Shown piece by piece: positions 50,495-60,020 of a stretch of 64,000 nucleotides of DNA; within the stretch, counting starts at the first letter, position 1, and the number at the start of each line of letters is the position of its first letter. Made by a program: the position numbers and the translations under genes. Below the pieces are notes generated by a model, which saw nothing but the letters and a program-made list of their open reading frames with translations, was not told where the DNA came from and ran no database searches. This DNA is from Weissella oryzae SG25 (GTDB lineage: Bacteria > Bacillota > Bacilli > Lactobacillales > Lactobacillaceae). The stretch is from NCBI RefSeq assembly GCF_000691805.2, contig NZ_DF820485.1:62001-126000 (forward strand), given 5' to 3'.

Positions 50495-51607
50495 ATGGCC
50501 GATTTACTGCAAATACCAATTAATTTAAAGGGTAATCGGCGGATTTTACATATTGATATGGACGCATTTTACGCCCAGGTCGAAATGCGAGATCATCCCG
50601 AATATCAAACCGTCGCTTTGATTCTAGCGCGTGATCCACGTACTTCAGGTGGGCATGGAGTGGTTGCAACAGCTAATTATTTAGCACGTGAGTTAGGTGT
50701 GCACTCAGCAATGAGTGCAGCTGAGGCTTTAAAACTTGCTCCCAATGCAGTCTTTATCCAACCAAACTTTCCACTTTATCGAGAAATATCAGATCAAGTC
50801 CATACAATTTTTCAAAGTATCACGCCTAAATATGAAACGATTGCCCTTGATGAAGCTTATCTGGATTTAACAGAACAATGTACAACCTTTGATGAAGCAA
50901 TTGCGGTGGGGCATTTATTGCAACAAAGAATATATGCTGAACTGCAACTAACTAGTTCAATTGGTATATCTTACAATAAGTTTTTAGCTAAACTGGCCTC
51001 AGAACATAATAAGCCAGCTGGCTTTACGGTGGTTAAACCAAGTGAAATTCGTGCCTTTCTTGATGAGATGCCAATTGAAGAGATTCGAGGTGTTGGCGTT
51101 AAGACAGCTGAGAAGATGCACACCCTGGGTGTAAATAATGGCCATGATTTGTTTAATCAAGAGCAAACAACCCTATTGCAAAACTTTGGGAAGATGGGGT
51201 ATGAATTTTATCGGCGTATTCGTGGGGTTGATGACCGAGCGGTTGAGTGGCAGCGGTCACGTAAATCAATTGGTAAAGAGCATACCTATAATCCCTTCTT
51301 AGATACTGAAGAGCAAGTGCATAAAGAGCTACGGAATATAGCGGTTGCCTTAGTTACGGCTTTAGAGCAACGACAGCTTCAAGGTAAAACCTTGGTGCTC
51401 AAAATTCGGACCGAAACTTTTGAAACCGAAACAAGGCGTAAAACTTTCGTAGACTTGATTCCCAACGATAGTCAATTTATTTTTGAAGAGGGACAGGGCC
51501 TTTTTGATGAATTGGGGGGCTATCAACAACCTTTGCGTCTGGTAGGTTTAACGATTACTAACTTACAGAATCAGGCGCAGACGGAATTGTTATTACCTTT
51601 ATTTTAA
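50495..51607 (+). CDS. dinB: DNA polymerase IV
   Basis: The 370-residue Y-family polymerase has ILHIDMDAFYAQVEMRDHPE (metal-binding Asp), TANYLARELGVHSAMSAAEAL, IALDEAYLDLT (metal Asp/Glu) and SSIGISYNKFLAKLASEHNKP, followed by the thumb helix-hairpin-helix and little-finger domain. It performs translesion synthesis. AAGGAGGG lies 5-6 nt before the ATG. I see no clear LexA/DinR box upstream. Confidence 0.95.
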   Translation: MADLLQIPINLKGNRRILHIDMDAFYAQVEMRDHPEYQTVALILARDPRTSGGHGVVATANYLARELGVHSAMSAAEALKLAPNAVFIQPNFPLYREISDQVHTIFQSITPKYETIALDEAYLDLTEQCTTFDEAIAVGHLLQQRIYAELQLTSSIGISYNKFLAKLASEHNKPAGFTVVKPSEIRAFLDEMPIEEIRGVGVKTAEKMHTLGVNNGHDLFNQEQTTLLQNFGKMGYEFYRRIRGVDDRAVEWQRSRKSIGKEHTYNPFLDTEEQVHKELRNIAVALVTALEQRQLQGKTLVLKIRTETFETETRRKTFVDLIPNDSQFIFEEGQGLFDELGGYQQPLRLVGLTITNLQNQAQTELLLPLF

Positions 51608-51702
51608 CTTTGCGTCAAAGCCGTACTAAGTTCTATGCTATACTTAGAGCAGTGTGAATAATCGCAAATTACTTAGTTAATATATAGAAATGGAAATAAA
51701 GC

Positions 51703-52647
51703 ATGACAGCGCAAACTGCAATTTTAGCAGAAATAAAAAAAGCTTCTCGAATTATCATTCATCGCCATCAACGTCCTGATCCAGATGCGTTTGGTTCACA
51801 ATTTGGGTTAGCTGAATTATTAAAGACCTCTTTTCCAGAAAAGGAAGTATATGTTGTTGGTAAACAAGTACCAAGCCTTGCCTGGATGGGTGACATGGAC
51901 AAAATTGCCGATGAATTATATCAAGATGCTTTAGTAATCGTAACGGATACGGCGAATGAGCCACGAATTGATGACCGCCGTTTTGACTTAGGGACAACTT
52001 TAGTCAAAATTGACCATCACCCAAATGAAGACCCCTATGGTGATTATAATTGGGTTGTTGAGGGTGCTTCGTCAACTAGTGCTCTAATCTTTGAGTTTTA
52101 TAAGAGCTTTGCTGATGAATTAAAATTATCAGATGCCGGAGCTGCTTATTTGTATGCCGGAATTGTTGGTGATACTGGCCGTTTCCTTTATGGAACAAAG
52201 TCAGCTACTATGCAGGTAGTTGCTGATTTAATGCAATTTAACTTTGACTGGTTTGCAATTAATCAACAGCAAGAAACGATTTCTTTAGAGGCCGCCAAAG
52301 CTTCAGCCTATGTTTATGATAATATGAAAATTTCCGATGAAGGTTTGAATTATATTGTTTTGACAAATGAGGTCGTTGAAAGCTTTGATTTAGGCGAATT
52401 TGGCACAGCCTTTATCGTGCCTTTGCTCGGCCGAATTAATACCGTTAAGGTATGGGCGGTTTTCGAACAACAGGATGAAGGTTATTACCGTGTTCGCTTG
52501 CGCTCACGAAATACAACAATTAATGAAATTGCTAAGCGCCATGGTGGTGGGGGTCATCCTTTTGCATCAGGTGCGTTGGCAAAGGATGAGGCAGAAGTAA
52601 AGCAAATCATTGCTGAGCTAAATGCTTTATTAGAAGAGGAGGCCTAA
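51703..52647 (+). CDS. nrnA: Bifunctional oligoribonuclease/pAp phosphatase NrnA (DHH family)
   Basis: The 314-residue protein has DHH-family motifs: IIIHRHQRPDPDAFGSQFGLAELL (motif I), VTDTANEPRID (II), KIDHHPNEDPYGDYNWV (III) and the C-terminal DHHA1 GGGGHPFASGA. It degrades nanoRNAs and dephosphorylates pAp. The stop codon overlaps the helicase start (TAATG), coupling an RNA-degrading enzyme with an RNA helicase. Ribosome site weak. Confidence 0.94.
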   Translation: MTAQTAILAEIKKASRIIIHRHQRPDPDAFGSQFGLAELLKTSFPEKEVYVVGKQVPSLAWMGDMDKIADELYQDALVIVTDTANEPRIDDRRFDLGTTLVKIDHHPNEDPYGDYNWVVEGASSTSALIFEFYKSFADELKLSDAGAAYLYAGIVGDTGRFLYGTKSATMQVVADLMQFNFDWFAINQQQETISLEAAKASAYVYDNMKISDEGLNYIVLTNEVVESFDLGEFGTAFIVPLLGRINTVKVWAVFEQQDEGYYRVRLRSRNTTINEIAKRHGGGGHPFASGALAKDEAEVKQIIAELNALLEEEA

Positions 52648-54011
52648 TGGCTAAGTTTACAGATTATAATTTGCGTCCAGAAATTATCCAAGCATTGGAG
52701 CAAATTCATTTTAATGAGCCAACTGAAGTGCAGGCTCGACTAATTCCAGTCGTTTTACAAGGCCGGTCTGTTGTTGGCCAATCGCAAACTGGTTCGGGAA
52801 AGACCCATACATTTTTGATTCCTATTTTCCAAAAGTTCCAAGCTGACAATCAAAATGTGCAGGCAATTATTACGACACCATCGCGAGAATTGGCACAACA
52901 AATTTTTAATGCGGCCAAACAATTAGCAACAACTTTTGCTGATGGACAGGCCCCTAGGATTGGTTTGTATATTGGTGGAACTGACAAGAATCGTCAGCTA
53001 CAACAATTAAAAACCCAACAGCCACAGCTTGTGATTGGTACACCTGGTCGAATTAAAGACCTTTACGAGGCCAATGCAGCATTAGATATTCATACAGCCA
53101 CAGCTTTAGTCGTCGACGAAGCTGATATGACTTTGGATATGGGCTTTTTGAATGAAGTTGATACGATTGCTTCAGCCCTACCAAGTAATTTGCAGATGAT
53201 GGTCTTTTCAGCTACGATTCCACAAAAATTGCAACCATTTTTGCGTAAGTATTTGACCAATCCAGTTATTGAAGAGATTCCAACTGCTACGGTAATTTCA
53301 CCAACAATCGAGAATATTTTGGTTGGAACTAAAGGCCAGACCAAAGATGAATTAGTTTACTCATTGCTAACAATGGGTACGCCTTATATGGCCTTGGTCT
53401 TTACTAACTCAAAGGCCCGTGCCAAGGCGCTCGCTAAGTATTTGCGTACGCGTGGATTGAAAATTGCTGAAATTCATGGGGATATTCAACCGCGCGAACG
53501 TAAGCGGACAATGGCAGCAATTCAAAATTTGGACTATCAATATGTGGTTGCGACTGATTTAGCTGCCCGCGGAATTGATATTCCAGGAGTATCATTGATT
53601 ATCAATGATGGTATTCCAACGGAACTCGAATTTTTCGTACACCGGGTTGGACGAACTGGCCGTAATGGTCAGCCTGGAACAGCAATCACAATTTATAACC
53701 CAGACGAAGAAGACCGAGTTGCAGCGGTTGAACATATGGGAATTACTTTTAAGCCAATGACTTTGACTAAAAGTGGTGAATTAAAAGATGGTTATGATCG
53801 TCGTCGTCGTGAACAACGAAATAAGTCGACGGTTAAACTTGATCCAACCATGATTGGTATGGTCAAGAAGAAGAAGAAGAAGGTTAAGCCTGGTTATAAG
53901 CGACAAATCAAGTCAGCAATTGCTCGTGATGCTCGTTATAAGAAGCGAGTTGAGGAGCGTGCATCATTGCGTGCTAACCGTAAGGCTAAGAAAAAAGCTA
54001 GTAATAAATAA
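52647..54011 (+). CDS. cshB: DEAD-box RNA helicase, CshB-like
   Basis: The 454-residue protein has QSQTGSGKTH (motif I), TPSRELAQQ (Ia), VVDEADM (II), FSATIP (III), VVATDLAARGIDIPGV (V) and HRVGRTGRNG (VI). A strongly basic C-terminal tail (KKKKKKVKPGYKRQ onward) probably binds RNA. CshB-type helicases act in cold adaptation, ribosome assembly and mRNA turnover. It overlaps nrnA by 1 nt and has GAGGAGG inside nrnA. Confidence 0.88.
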   Translation: MAKFTDYNLRPEIIQALEQIHFNEPTEVQARLIPVVLQGRSVVGQSQTGSGKTHTFLIPIFQKFQADNQNVQAIITTPSRELAQQIFNAAKQLATTFADGQAPRIGLYIGGTDKNRQLQQLKTQQPQLVIGTPGRIKDLYEANAALDIHTATALVVDEADMTLDMGFLNEVDTIASALPSNLQMMVFSATIPQKLQPFLRKYLTNPVIEEIPTATVISPTIENILVGTKGQTKDELVYSLLTMGTPYMALVFTNSKARAKALAKYLRTRGLKIAEIHGDIQPRERKRTMAAIQNLDYQYVVATDLAARGIDIPGVSLIINDGIPTELEFFVHRVGRTGRNGQPGTAITIYNPDEEDRVAAVEHMGITFKPMTLTKSGELKDGYDRRRREQRNKSTVKLDPTMIGMVKKKKKKVKPGYKRQIKSAIARDARYKKRVEERASLRANRKAKKKASNK

Positions 54012-54016
54012 AAATG

Positions 54017-54081
54017 AGACCTTTTATCAAGAAAAAATTGTCAAATAATTGACAGTGATTAATGGTAGAAGGTCTTTTCTT
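54017..54081 (+). terminator. Terminator of nrnA-cshB
   Basis: AGACCTT (54017-54023) and AAGGTCT (54069-54075) enclose an inner TGTCA/TGACA stem. TTTTCTT follows. Confidence 0.65.
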
Positions 54082-54170
54082 AAAGACTCTGGGTTAAAAA
54101 GTCGAATTTAAATCAATTGGGGTGACAAATTGAGTTTTTCACTGCCGATTAAAAATTAAGGAGCTAAAGG

Positions 54171-55127
54171 ATGGAAGTTATTAAGTTACATCATCCCTAT
54201 CGTTCAGAAGAGATTAAGGATACTGATGTTGTTTTGGCAATGGGATTTTTTGATGGGGTGCATTTAGGACATCAGGCCGTGATTAAACAAGCCTCGGTTG
54301 AGGCCAAGCAAAAGGGCTTGCCCTTAGCTGTTTTGACTTACGATCAACATGCTTCGATTGTGTTTAAACAACATACAAGCCGCTTAACATATTTAACGCG
54401 GTTAGAGAAAAAACTAGCCCTTTTGGCTGATTTGGGTGTAGATATTGCATATGTGGTTAATTTCACTTCGCAGTTTGCTGCACTAACACCACAAGACTTT
54501 GTTGACCAATACATTGTTGGGCTACATGCTAAAGTTGCTGTAGCTGGCTATGACCATACCTATGGACCTAGTAGTGCAGATATGGCTCACTTACCTGGCT
54601 ATGCAAAAAATCGGTTTAAAGTGGTTGAAGTACCAGCAGTTACAATTAATGGGACTGAAGGAGCTTCACGGCATGGTCGAGAATTATTGGCAAATGGGGA
54701 TGTGATGGCCTTAAATCAATTACTTGGTCGAACATATGAAACGAGCGGAACTGTTGTCCATGGTGAAGCACGTGGCCGAGAGATGGGATATCCAACCGCC
54801 AATATCGAAACACATAGTGAGGAACGCTTACCAGCAGTTGGCATTTACGTGGTTGAGTTGAAAATTGGCGATGTTTGGCAAGCTGGTATGGCATCGATTG
54901 GCTATAATGTTACCTTTGGGGATAATCGACCTAAAACTTTAGAAATTAATCTATTTGATTTTAAAGAACAAATATACGGTGAAGCGGTTATTGTACGATG
55001 GCATAAATATCTACGCAGTGAAGTGAAATTCACAGGTATGCCGGCCTTAATTGAACAATTAAAGTTGGATGAACTTGCATCACGCCGCTATTTTAGAGAA
55101 AAAGAGGGCAATAACGATGTCATTTGA
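54171..55127 (+). CDS. ribF: Bifunctional riboflavin kinase/FAD synthetase
   Basis: The 318-residue protein has an N-terminal FAD synthetase domain (LAMGFFDGVHLGHQAVIKQA, about residues 24-43) and a C-terminal riboflavin kinase domain (GTVVHGEARGREMGYPTANIE, near residues 190-210; ends with the conserved LRSEVKFTGM block). It converts riboflavin to FMN and FAD. No FMN riboswitch precedes it. AAGGAG lies about 10 nt upstream. rqcH overlaps its end by 11 nt. Confidence 0.96.
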   Translation: MEVIKLHHPYRSEEIKDTDVVLAMGFFDGVHLGHQAVIKQASVEAKQKGLPLAVLTYDQHASIVFKQHTSRLTYLTRLEKKLALLADLGVDIAYVVNFTSQFAALTPQDFVDQYIVGLHAKVAVAGYDHTYGPSSADMAHLPGYAKNRFKVVEVPAVTINGTEGASRHGRELLANGDVMALNQLLGRTYETSGTVVHGEARGREMGYPTANIETHSEERLPAVGIYVVELKIGDVWQAGMASIGYNVTFGDNRPKTLEINLFDFKEQIYGEAVIVRWHKYLRSEVKFTGMPALIEQLKLDELASRRYFREKEGNNDVI

Positions 55128-56817
55128 TGGTCTTTTTACTAAAGCAATGGTTCAAGAGCTTGATGCAAAATTAGCGGGTGGTCGGATTATGAAAATCCAC
55201 CAACCTTATCCAAATGAAGTTTTCCTGGTTGTAAGAAATAATCGTAAAAATTATCCCTTACTACTAAGTGCGCACCCAACTTTTGCCCGCGCTCAAATAT
55301 CAAATATTAAATATGCAAACCCACAGACTGCACCAAACTTTGCAATGATGTTAAGAAAACATCTTGAAGGAGCGAGTTTACTGCATATTGAACAAATCGA
55401 AAATGATCGGATGATTAAGATTACTTCGGCTGGGCGAAATGAAATTGGTGATGAAGAAAAGACATCATTAATTTTAGAAATGATGGGGCGACATTCTAAT
55501 TTGTTTTTGATTGACGAAGCCAGTCAGCGAATTCTTGATTTAATTAAGCATGTTTCGGCTGATCAGAATCGAGTGCGAACATTAATGCCAGGTGGGAAAT
55601 ATATTATGCCGCCGAAACAAGATGTACTTAACCCCTATCAAAGTTTAGCTGGTTTAGCTAATTTAATCTTGGATAACCCCGTTGAAGCAGACCTGGCTAA
55701 GGCAATTCAAAGCCATTTTCAGGGTTTTGCACGTGATTCAGCAAGTGAATTAGCACAAGTAGTCCAGCAAAATGGAGATGCATTAAAATTAGCGACCGAT
55801 TGGTTGAATAAATTTAAGCAACCTGAACCACAATTAAGATTAAGCCAAAGAGGGGTTAATTTTGCACCATTTGATTGGCTAACGCTTAGTGGACAAAAAA
55901 TTGCTTATCCAAGTCTCAGTGAGATGTTAGATGCTTATTTTGCAGAAAAGTCCGAACGTGACCGGGTTCAGCAACAAGCAGCCGTTGTTTTACGAGTAAT
56001 CCGTAATGAATTAAAGAAGAATCGGACTAAATTAAAGCGGCAACAAGCTGATTTGGATGCTGCTGCTAATGCGGATGAGTACAAGATAAAAGGTGAGTTA
56101 TTAACAACTTATTTGTATCAACTAACTAAAGGGATGACGTCAATTGATTTGCCTAATTATTATGATAATGAACGGCTAATTAAAATTGACCTATCAAACC
56201 AACTAGGACCGTCACAAAATGCGCAACGATACTTTACAAAATATAATAAACTAAAAGCTTCGGTGAAGTATTTAAACGAGCAGATGGCTTTGGCACAGGC
56301 AGAAGTTAATTATTTTGAGAATCTTTTGGCGCAAGTTGATTTAGCAAGTCCACGTGATATTGAAGAAATTCGGGTAGAACTTGTACAAGAAGGTTACATA
56401 AGGCAACAGAGTAAGAAGAAGCAAAAGCCACAAGTTAGCCAACCAGAAAAATTCTATGCCAGTGATGGAACTTTAATTGAAGTTGGGAAAAATAATTTGC
56501 AAAATGAACGCCTATCAATGAAGACAGCTAAGAAAAATGATATTTGGCTTCATACAAAGGATATTCCAGGTTCTCACGTGATTATTCACAGTGATAGTCC
56601 AAGCCCGGCAACCTTAACAGAAGGTGCGATTTTAGCCGCTTACTTCTCAAAGGCACGTGATTCAGCTAACGTGCCAGTTGATTATCTACCAGTTCGTCGT
56701 TTACGGAAACCTAATGGGTCAAAACCTGGTTTTGTAATTTTTGAAGGGCAAACAACGATTAATGTGACTCCTGATTATGCAACTGTGCAACAGTTAAGGA
56801 CGAACAAAAGTCAATAA
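55117..56817 (+). CDS. rqcH: Rqc2 homologue RqcH (NFACT family; formerly fibronectin-binding protein)
   Basis: The 566-residue protein has the NFACT-N start MSFDGLFTKAMVQELDAKLAGGRIMKIHQPYPNEVFLVVRNNRKNYPLLLSAHPTFAR, coiled coils (about 290-430) and the C-terminal NFACT-R block NDIWLHTKDIPGSHVIIHSDSPSPATL. In Firmicutes RqcH recruits tRNA-Ala to stalled 50S subunits and adds alanine tails that mark nascent chains for degradation. ATG 55117 follows AGAGGG and overlaps ribF by 11 nt. A 16-codon extension from 55069 is rejected. Confidence 0.95.
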   Translation: MSFDGLFTKAMVQELDAKLAGGRIMKIHQPYPNEVFLVVRNNRKNYPLLLSAHPTFARAQISNIKYANPQTAPNFAMMLRKHLEGASLLHIEQIENDRMIKITSAGRNEIGDEEKTSLILEMMGRHSNLFLIDEASQRILDLIKHVSADQNRVRTLMPGGKYIMPPKQDVLNPYQSLAGLANLILDNPVEADLAKAIQSHFQGFARDSASELAQVVQQNGDALKLATDWLNKFKQPEPQLRLSQRGVNFAPFDWLTLSGQKIAYPSLSEMLDAYFAEKSERDRVQQQAAVVLRVIRNELKKNRTKLKRQQADLDAAANADEYKIKGELLTTYLYQLTKGMTSIDLPNYYDNERLIKIDLSNQLGPSQNAQRYFTKYNKLKASVKYLNEQMALAQAEVNYFENLLAQVDLASPRDIEEIRVELVQEGYIRQQSKKKQKPQVSQPEKFYASDGTLIEVGKNNLQNERLSMKTAKKNDIWLHTKDIPGSHVIIHSDSPSPATLTEGAILAAYFSKARDSANVPVDYLPVRRLRKPNGSKPGFVIFEGQTTINVTPDYATVQQLRTNKSQ

Positions 56818-56825
56818 TTTATTAA

Positions 56826-56860
56826 AAAAACATGAGCACTACTTAGTGTTCATTTTTTTT
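56826..56860 (+). terminator. Terminator after rqcH
   Basis: ATGAGCACT (56832-56840) and AGTGTTCAT (56845-56853, one G-T) followed by eight T's, with seven A's before it. Confidence 0.85.
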
Positions 56861-56909
56861 ACACAATTTAAAGGTAAAATGATAGTAAACGAAGAGGAGG
56901 ACCGGACAT

Positions 56910-57548
56910 ATGCTAAAGGAAATGGCAGTTGCCGATCTAGATGGTGTTTACGCAGCAATTAATGCTGGTGTCGACCGAATTGAGCTAAATGATCATTTAG
57001 AACAAGGTGGATTGACGCCAGATTTTAACCTAGTTGCTAAGGCGGTTGAGTTAACAGCACAAGCTAAAATTGATTTGGTTGTGATGGTTCGTCCCCGAGC
57101 TGGTAACTTTTGCTATTCGCATTTTGAAGTTGAAACGATGTTACAGACAATTTTACATTTACGCACATTAGGCGTTAGTAAGGTTACATTTGGCGTGCTG
57201 ACGCCTGATGGTGGAATTGCACGGAACTATATGTTGAAGCTATTAGAGGCCGCTGGTTCCATGGAAGTGATTTTTCACATGGCTTTTGATGATATTACAC
57301 ATGAAAAACAAGCAATGGCTATGTATTGGCTCAAGGAGCATGGTGTCAAACGGATTCTAACACATGGCGGTCAATTAAGTTCGCCAATTGATATGACCTT
57401 GGATTGGTTAAAAGAAACAATTGCAAACGCACCCTTAGGAATGACAATTTTACCTGGTGGTGGTGTTACTTACGAAAATGCGAGCATGATTGCCGAGAAA
57501 TTAGCTGTGTCTGAGTTACATGGTACAAGAATTGTAAAGTTGGTGTAG
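56910..57548 (+). CDS. cutC: CutC-family protein
   Basis: The 212-residue TIM-barrel protein has the CutC pattern: AINAGVDRIELNDHLEQGGLTPDF, VMVRPRAGNFCYS, VTFGVLTPDGGI, FHMAFDDI and RILTHGGQ, then ILPGGGVTYENA. The family was named for copper homeostasis, but its enzymatic role is uncertain. Gene order places it before a MarR regulator (2 nt apart), a likely operon. GAGGAGG precedes the ATG by about 9 nt. Confidence 0.92.
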   Translation: MLKEMAVADLDGVYAAINAGVDRIELNDHLEQGGLTPDFNLVAKAVELTAQAKIDLVVMVRPRAGNFCYSHFEVETMLQTILHLRTLGVSKVTFGVLTPDGGIARNYMLKLLEAAGSMEVIFHMAFDDITHEKQAMAMYWLKEHGVKRILTHGGQLSSPIDMTLDWLKETIANAPLGMTILPGGGVTYENASMIAEKLAVSELHGTRIVKLV

Positions 57549-57550
57549 TT

Positions 57551-57991
57551 ATGAAGAATATTTTAGATGCGTTACGAGAAACTGAAAAAATTTATCGGGT
57601 AAATTTAACTAGAATAACGAAGAACAATGGAATAACGATTGCAGAGTGGCAGTTATTAATGCAGGTAGCCGCAGGCTTTGATACTCAAGATAAATTAGCT
57701 AAGGCAATGGCTTTAGACAATTCAACGCTTTCAAGACAACTTAGCTCTTTGTATAAAAAACAATTAGTTACGAATACAGCAATTGGTCATGATAAACGCC
57801 AGTTAGTTTATGAGGTTACTGATTTGGGGAAGCAGACACTAACAGCAGTTACGGATGCTCATGAGCAATTTGAGACAAGTTTGTTTCAGCTTTGGGATCC
57901 AGAAGAAGAGCGAATGTTACAAATTTTGTTAAATCGTTTAGAAAAATCATTGTCCAAGGTCCGAACTCAGGCAAATTACCTACAAAAGTAA
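57551..57991 (+). CDS. MarR-family transcriptional regulator
   Basis: The 146-residue protein has a winged helix: ITIAEWQLLMQVAAGFDTQDKLAKAMALDNSTLSRQLSSLYKKQLVTNTAIGHDKRQLVYEVTDLGKQTL (about residues 27-97), with flanking dimerisation helices. It starts 2 nt after cutC and lacks its own strong ribosome site, so translation is probably coupled. MarR proteins sense phenolics, oxidants or drugs. A candidate target is the palindrome at 43114-43134, but no palindrome of that type is visible at its own promoter. Confidence 0.88.
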   Translation: MKNILDALRETEKIYRVNLTRITKNNGITIAEWQLLMQVAAGFDTQDKLAKAMALDNSTLSRQLSSLYKKQLVTNTAIGHDKRQLVYEVTDLGKQTLTAVTDAHEQFETSLFQLWDPEEERMLQILLNRLEKSLSKVRTQANYLQK

Positions 57992-58063
57992 GTTATTTTT
58001 GTGGTAAACTTATTTAATTATTGTATTTGGGTAGGTAATTGCTACTCTGGAGAGGATTTTTAA

Positions 58064-58930
58064 ATGAAAATTGCGATCGTAACAGATTCGACAGCTTATT
58101 TAACAGCTGAAGAAGTTACCGAAAATAATATTAAAGTTGTGTCAATTCCTTTTATTTTGGATGGGGAGGTTTTTCAAGAGGGCCGTTCAATTTCAAATGC
58201 TGATTTCTATGAACGCTTATTGAACTCAGATAGTTTTCCATCCACTTCACAACCTTCAATTGGTGAAACTACTGCCTTATACGAACAGATTCGAGATGAG
58301 GGGTATGATACGATTATTGCGATTCATTTGGCATCAACAATTTCAGGTTATGTCCAAAATGTTGCAAGTCTAAGTAATGCAATTGATGGATTACAAGTTT
58401 ACGCCTATGATTCAAAAATTACAGTACGCTTAATGGGTTCACTAGTAATTAAGGCGGCTCAAATGGCAGCAGCGGGGGCGACTGTTGAGGAAATTTTGGC
58501 TACTTTGGATAAGCTAAGAGCTTCGATGGATGAATATTTTATCGTCGATGACTTGCAAAACTTAGTACGGGGTGGTCGTTTGTCAAATGCTTCGGCAGTA
58601 ATTGGTAGTCTATTGAAGGTTAAACCAATTTTGACTTTTGATGAGAAGAGCGATTATATTGTACCCTTTGAAAAAGTACGTTCAATGAAAAAAGCAGTTG
58701 GCCGTGTCGAAGAGCTCTTTGCGGCTGGCCGAGCTAAAGCTGATTACCCACTACAAGCAACGGTCTATCATACTTATGCACCAGAGGCAGGACGTGAGTG
58801 GCAAAATAAAATCCAAGCAGCTAATCCTGATATGAAAATTGATTTTGCAGAAATTGGACCAGTAGTTGGCACTCATTTGGGTGTTGGAGCCCTAGCTTTG
58901 GCTTGGATGCGGGATATTAATTCCCTTTAA
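58064..58930 (+). CDS. DegV-family fatty-acid-binding protein (1)
   Basis: The 288-residue protein starts MKIAIVTDSTAYLTAEEV. It has ISNADFYERLLNSDSFPSTSQPSIGE, IAIHLASTISGYVQNVA and DLQNLVRGGRLSNASAVIGSLLKVKPILTFDE, the DegV pattern. These proteins (FakB type) bind a fatty acid for phosphorylation by FakA. FakB-type lipid-binding signatures (TSQPS, HLASTISG) are present. A second degV follows 139 bp later. GGAGAGG precedes the ATG by about 10 nt. Confidence 0.92.
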   Translation: MKIAIVTDSTAYLTAEEVTENNIKVVSIPFILDGEVFQEGRSISNADFYERLLNSDSFPSTSQPSIGETTALYEQIRDEGYDTIIAIHLASTISGYVQNVASLSNAIDGLQVYAYDSKITVRLMGSLVIKAAQMAAAGATVEEILATLDKLRASMDEYFIVDDLQNLVRGGRLSNASAVIGSLLKVKPILTFDEKSDYIVPFEKVRSMKKAVGRVEELFAAGRAKADYPLQATVYHTYAPEAGREWQNKIQAANPDMKIDFAEIGPVVGTHLGVGALALAWMRDINSL

Positions 58931-59069
58931 ACGAATAAATTAAGGGCTAGAGTGGTATGCGGTTTTTAAAACTAGTTAATTTAGTTTTACTAGCCAAAAA
59001 AACTTGCAAAAGAACTTATTTAAGACGATAATTAAGACAATTAATATAAATTTAACGGGGAAATAAAAC

Positions 59070-59912
59070 ATGGCCCAAGTAAAGATAGTAACAGATTCAA
59101 CAGCAAGATTATCAGATGAAGAAATTGCAAAATATGATATTAAGGTAATTCCATTAACTGTAATGATTGATGGAACCGTTTATACTGATGGAGAAACTCT
59201 ATCAGCAATTGATTTTATGGATCGAATGGCAGAGGCTGAAAATCTACCAACAACCTCACAACCGGCATTAGGGGCTTTTACACAAGTTTATGAAAGCTTT
59301 GCCCCTGATGATGAAATCATTTCACTACATTTAACTAGGAACCTATCAGGAACAGTAACGGCTGCTGAACAGGCTGCTCGGCTGGTAGATCGTGATATTA
59401 CAGTAATTGATACGGCTTTCATTGATCGGGCATCAGCCTTTCAAGTTATTGAGGCTGCCAAGTTAGCACAAGCTGGCGCAGCCAAGGTGGATATCTTGGC
59501 CAAGATTGCTGAGACGCAAGCAAATACAAAGCTTTTTGTAACGATTGCAGAGTTGAAAAACTTGGTTGCAGGCGGACGATTATCTAAGACAGCAGGCTTT
59601 ATCTCGTCAGTTTTGAATGTAAAATTGGGCGCTCGTGTTGTTGAGGGAAACATTAATGTTGAAGCTAAGGGTCGTGGTCAAAAGGCAATTACAAAATACA
59701 TTGATGGAATCATTGAAGAAGTTCAAGCTGATGCGAAGCAAGTAATTGGAATTGGTTTGTCACATGCCGGTATTCCAGAGGAAGCAGCAGCGCTTGGCAA
59801 GAAATTGCAAGCAGTATTTGCGGATGCGAAAATTGATATTCAGCAAACCACACCAGTTGTTGCAACTCATACGGGAGTTGGCGCTTTTGGTATTTCTATT
59901 TTAGAAGGCTAA
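59070..59912 (+). CDS. DegV-family fatty-acid-binding protein (2)
   Basis: The 280-residue protein starts MAQVKIVTDSTARLSDEEI. It has ETLSAIDFMDRMAEAENLPTTSQPALGAF, LHLTRNLSGTVTAAEQAA, ELKNLVAGGRLSKTAGFISSVLNVKLGARV and TPVVATHTGVGAFGISIL. It is a paralogue of the preceding degV but only moderately similar, consistent with different fatty-acid specificity, as in organisms with several FakB proteins. Ribosome site is weak (GGGG at 59057-59060). Confidence 0.92.
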   Translation: MAQVKIVTDSTARLSDEEIAKYDIKVIPLTVMIDGTVYTDGETLSAIDFMDRMAEAENLPTTSQPALGAFTQVYESFAPDDEIISLHLTRNLSGTVTAAEQAARLVDRDITVIDTAFIDRASAFQVIEAAKLAQAGAAKVDILAKIAETQANTKLFVTIAELKNLVAGGRLSKTAGFISSVLNVKLGARVVEGNINVEAKGRGQKAITKYIDGIIEEVQADAKQVIGIGLSHAGIPEEAAALGKKLQAVFADAKIDIQQTTPVVATHTGVGAFGISILEG

Positions 59913-59930
59913 GTCCTACGGTAGTTTTAG

Positions 59931-59959
59931 AACTGGAACTTTTGTTCCGGTTTTTTTGT
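59931..59959 (+). terminator. Terminator after the second degV
   Basis: AACTGGAAC (59931-59939) and GTTCCGGTT (59944-59952) followed by a T run. Confidence 0.85.
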
Positions 59960-60020
59960 CTGCTCAGCCTAAAAATGGTAGAATTTGCTAAGGTAATTGG
60001 TAGATAGTAATGGAGGGAAT

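Noticed and set aside
58064-59912. Tandem degV genes as a recent duplication of interest
   Set aside because: The two proteins differ considerably, and several DegV/FakB paralogues per genome are normal in Firmicutes.
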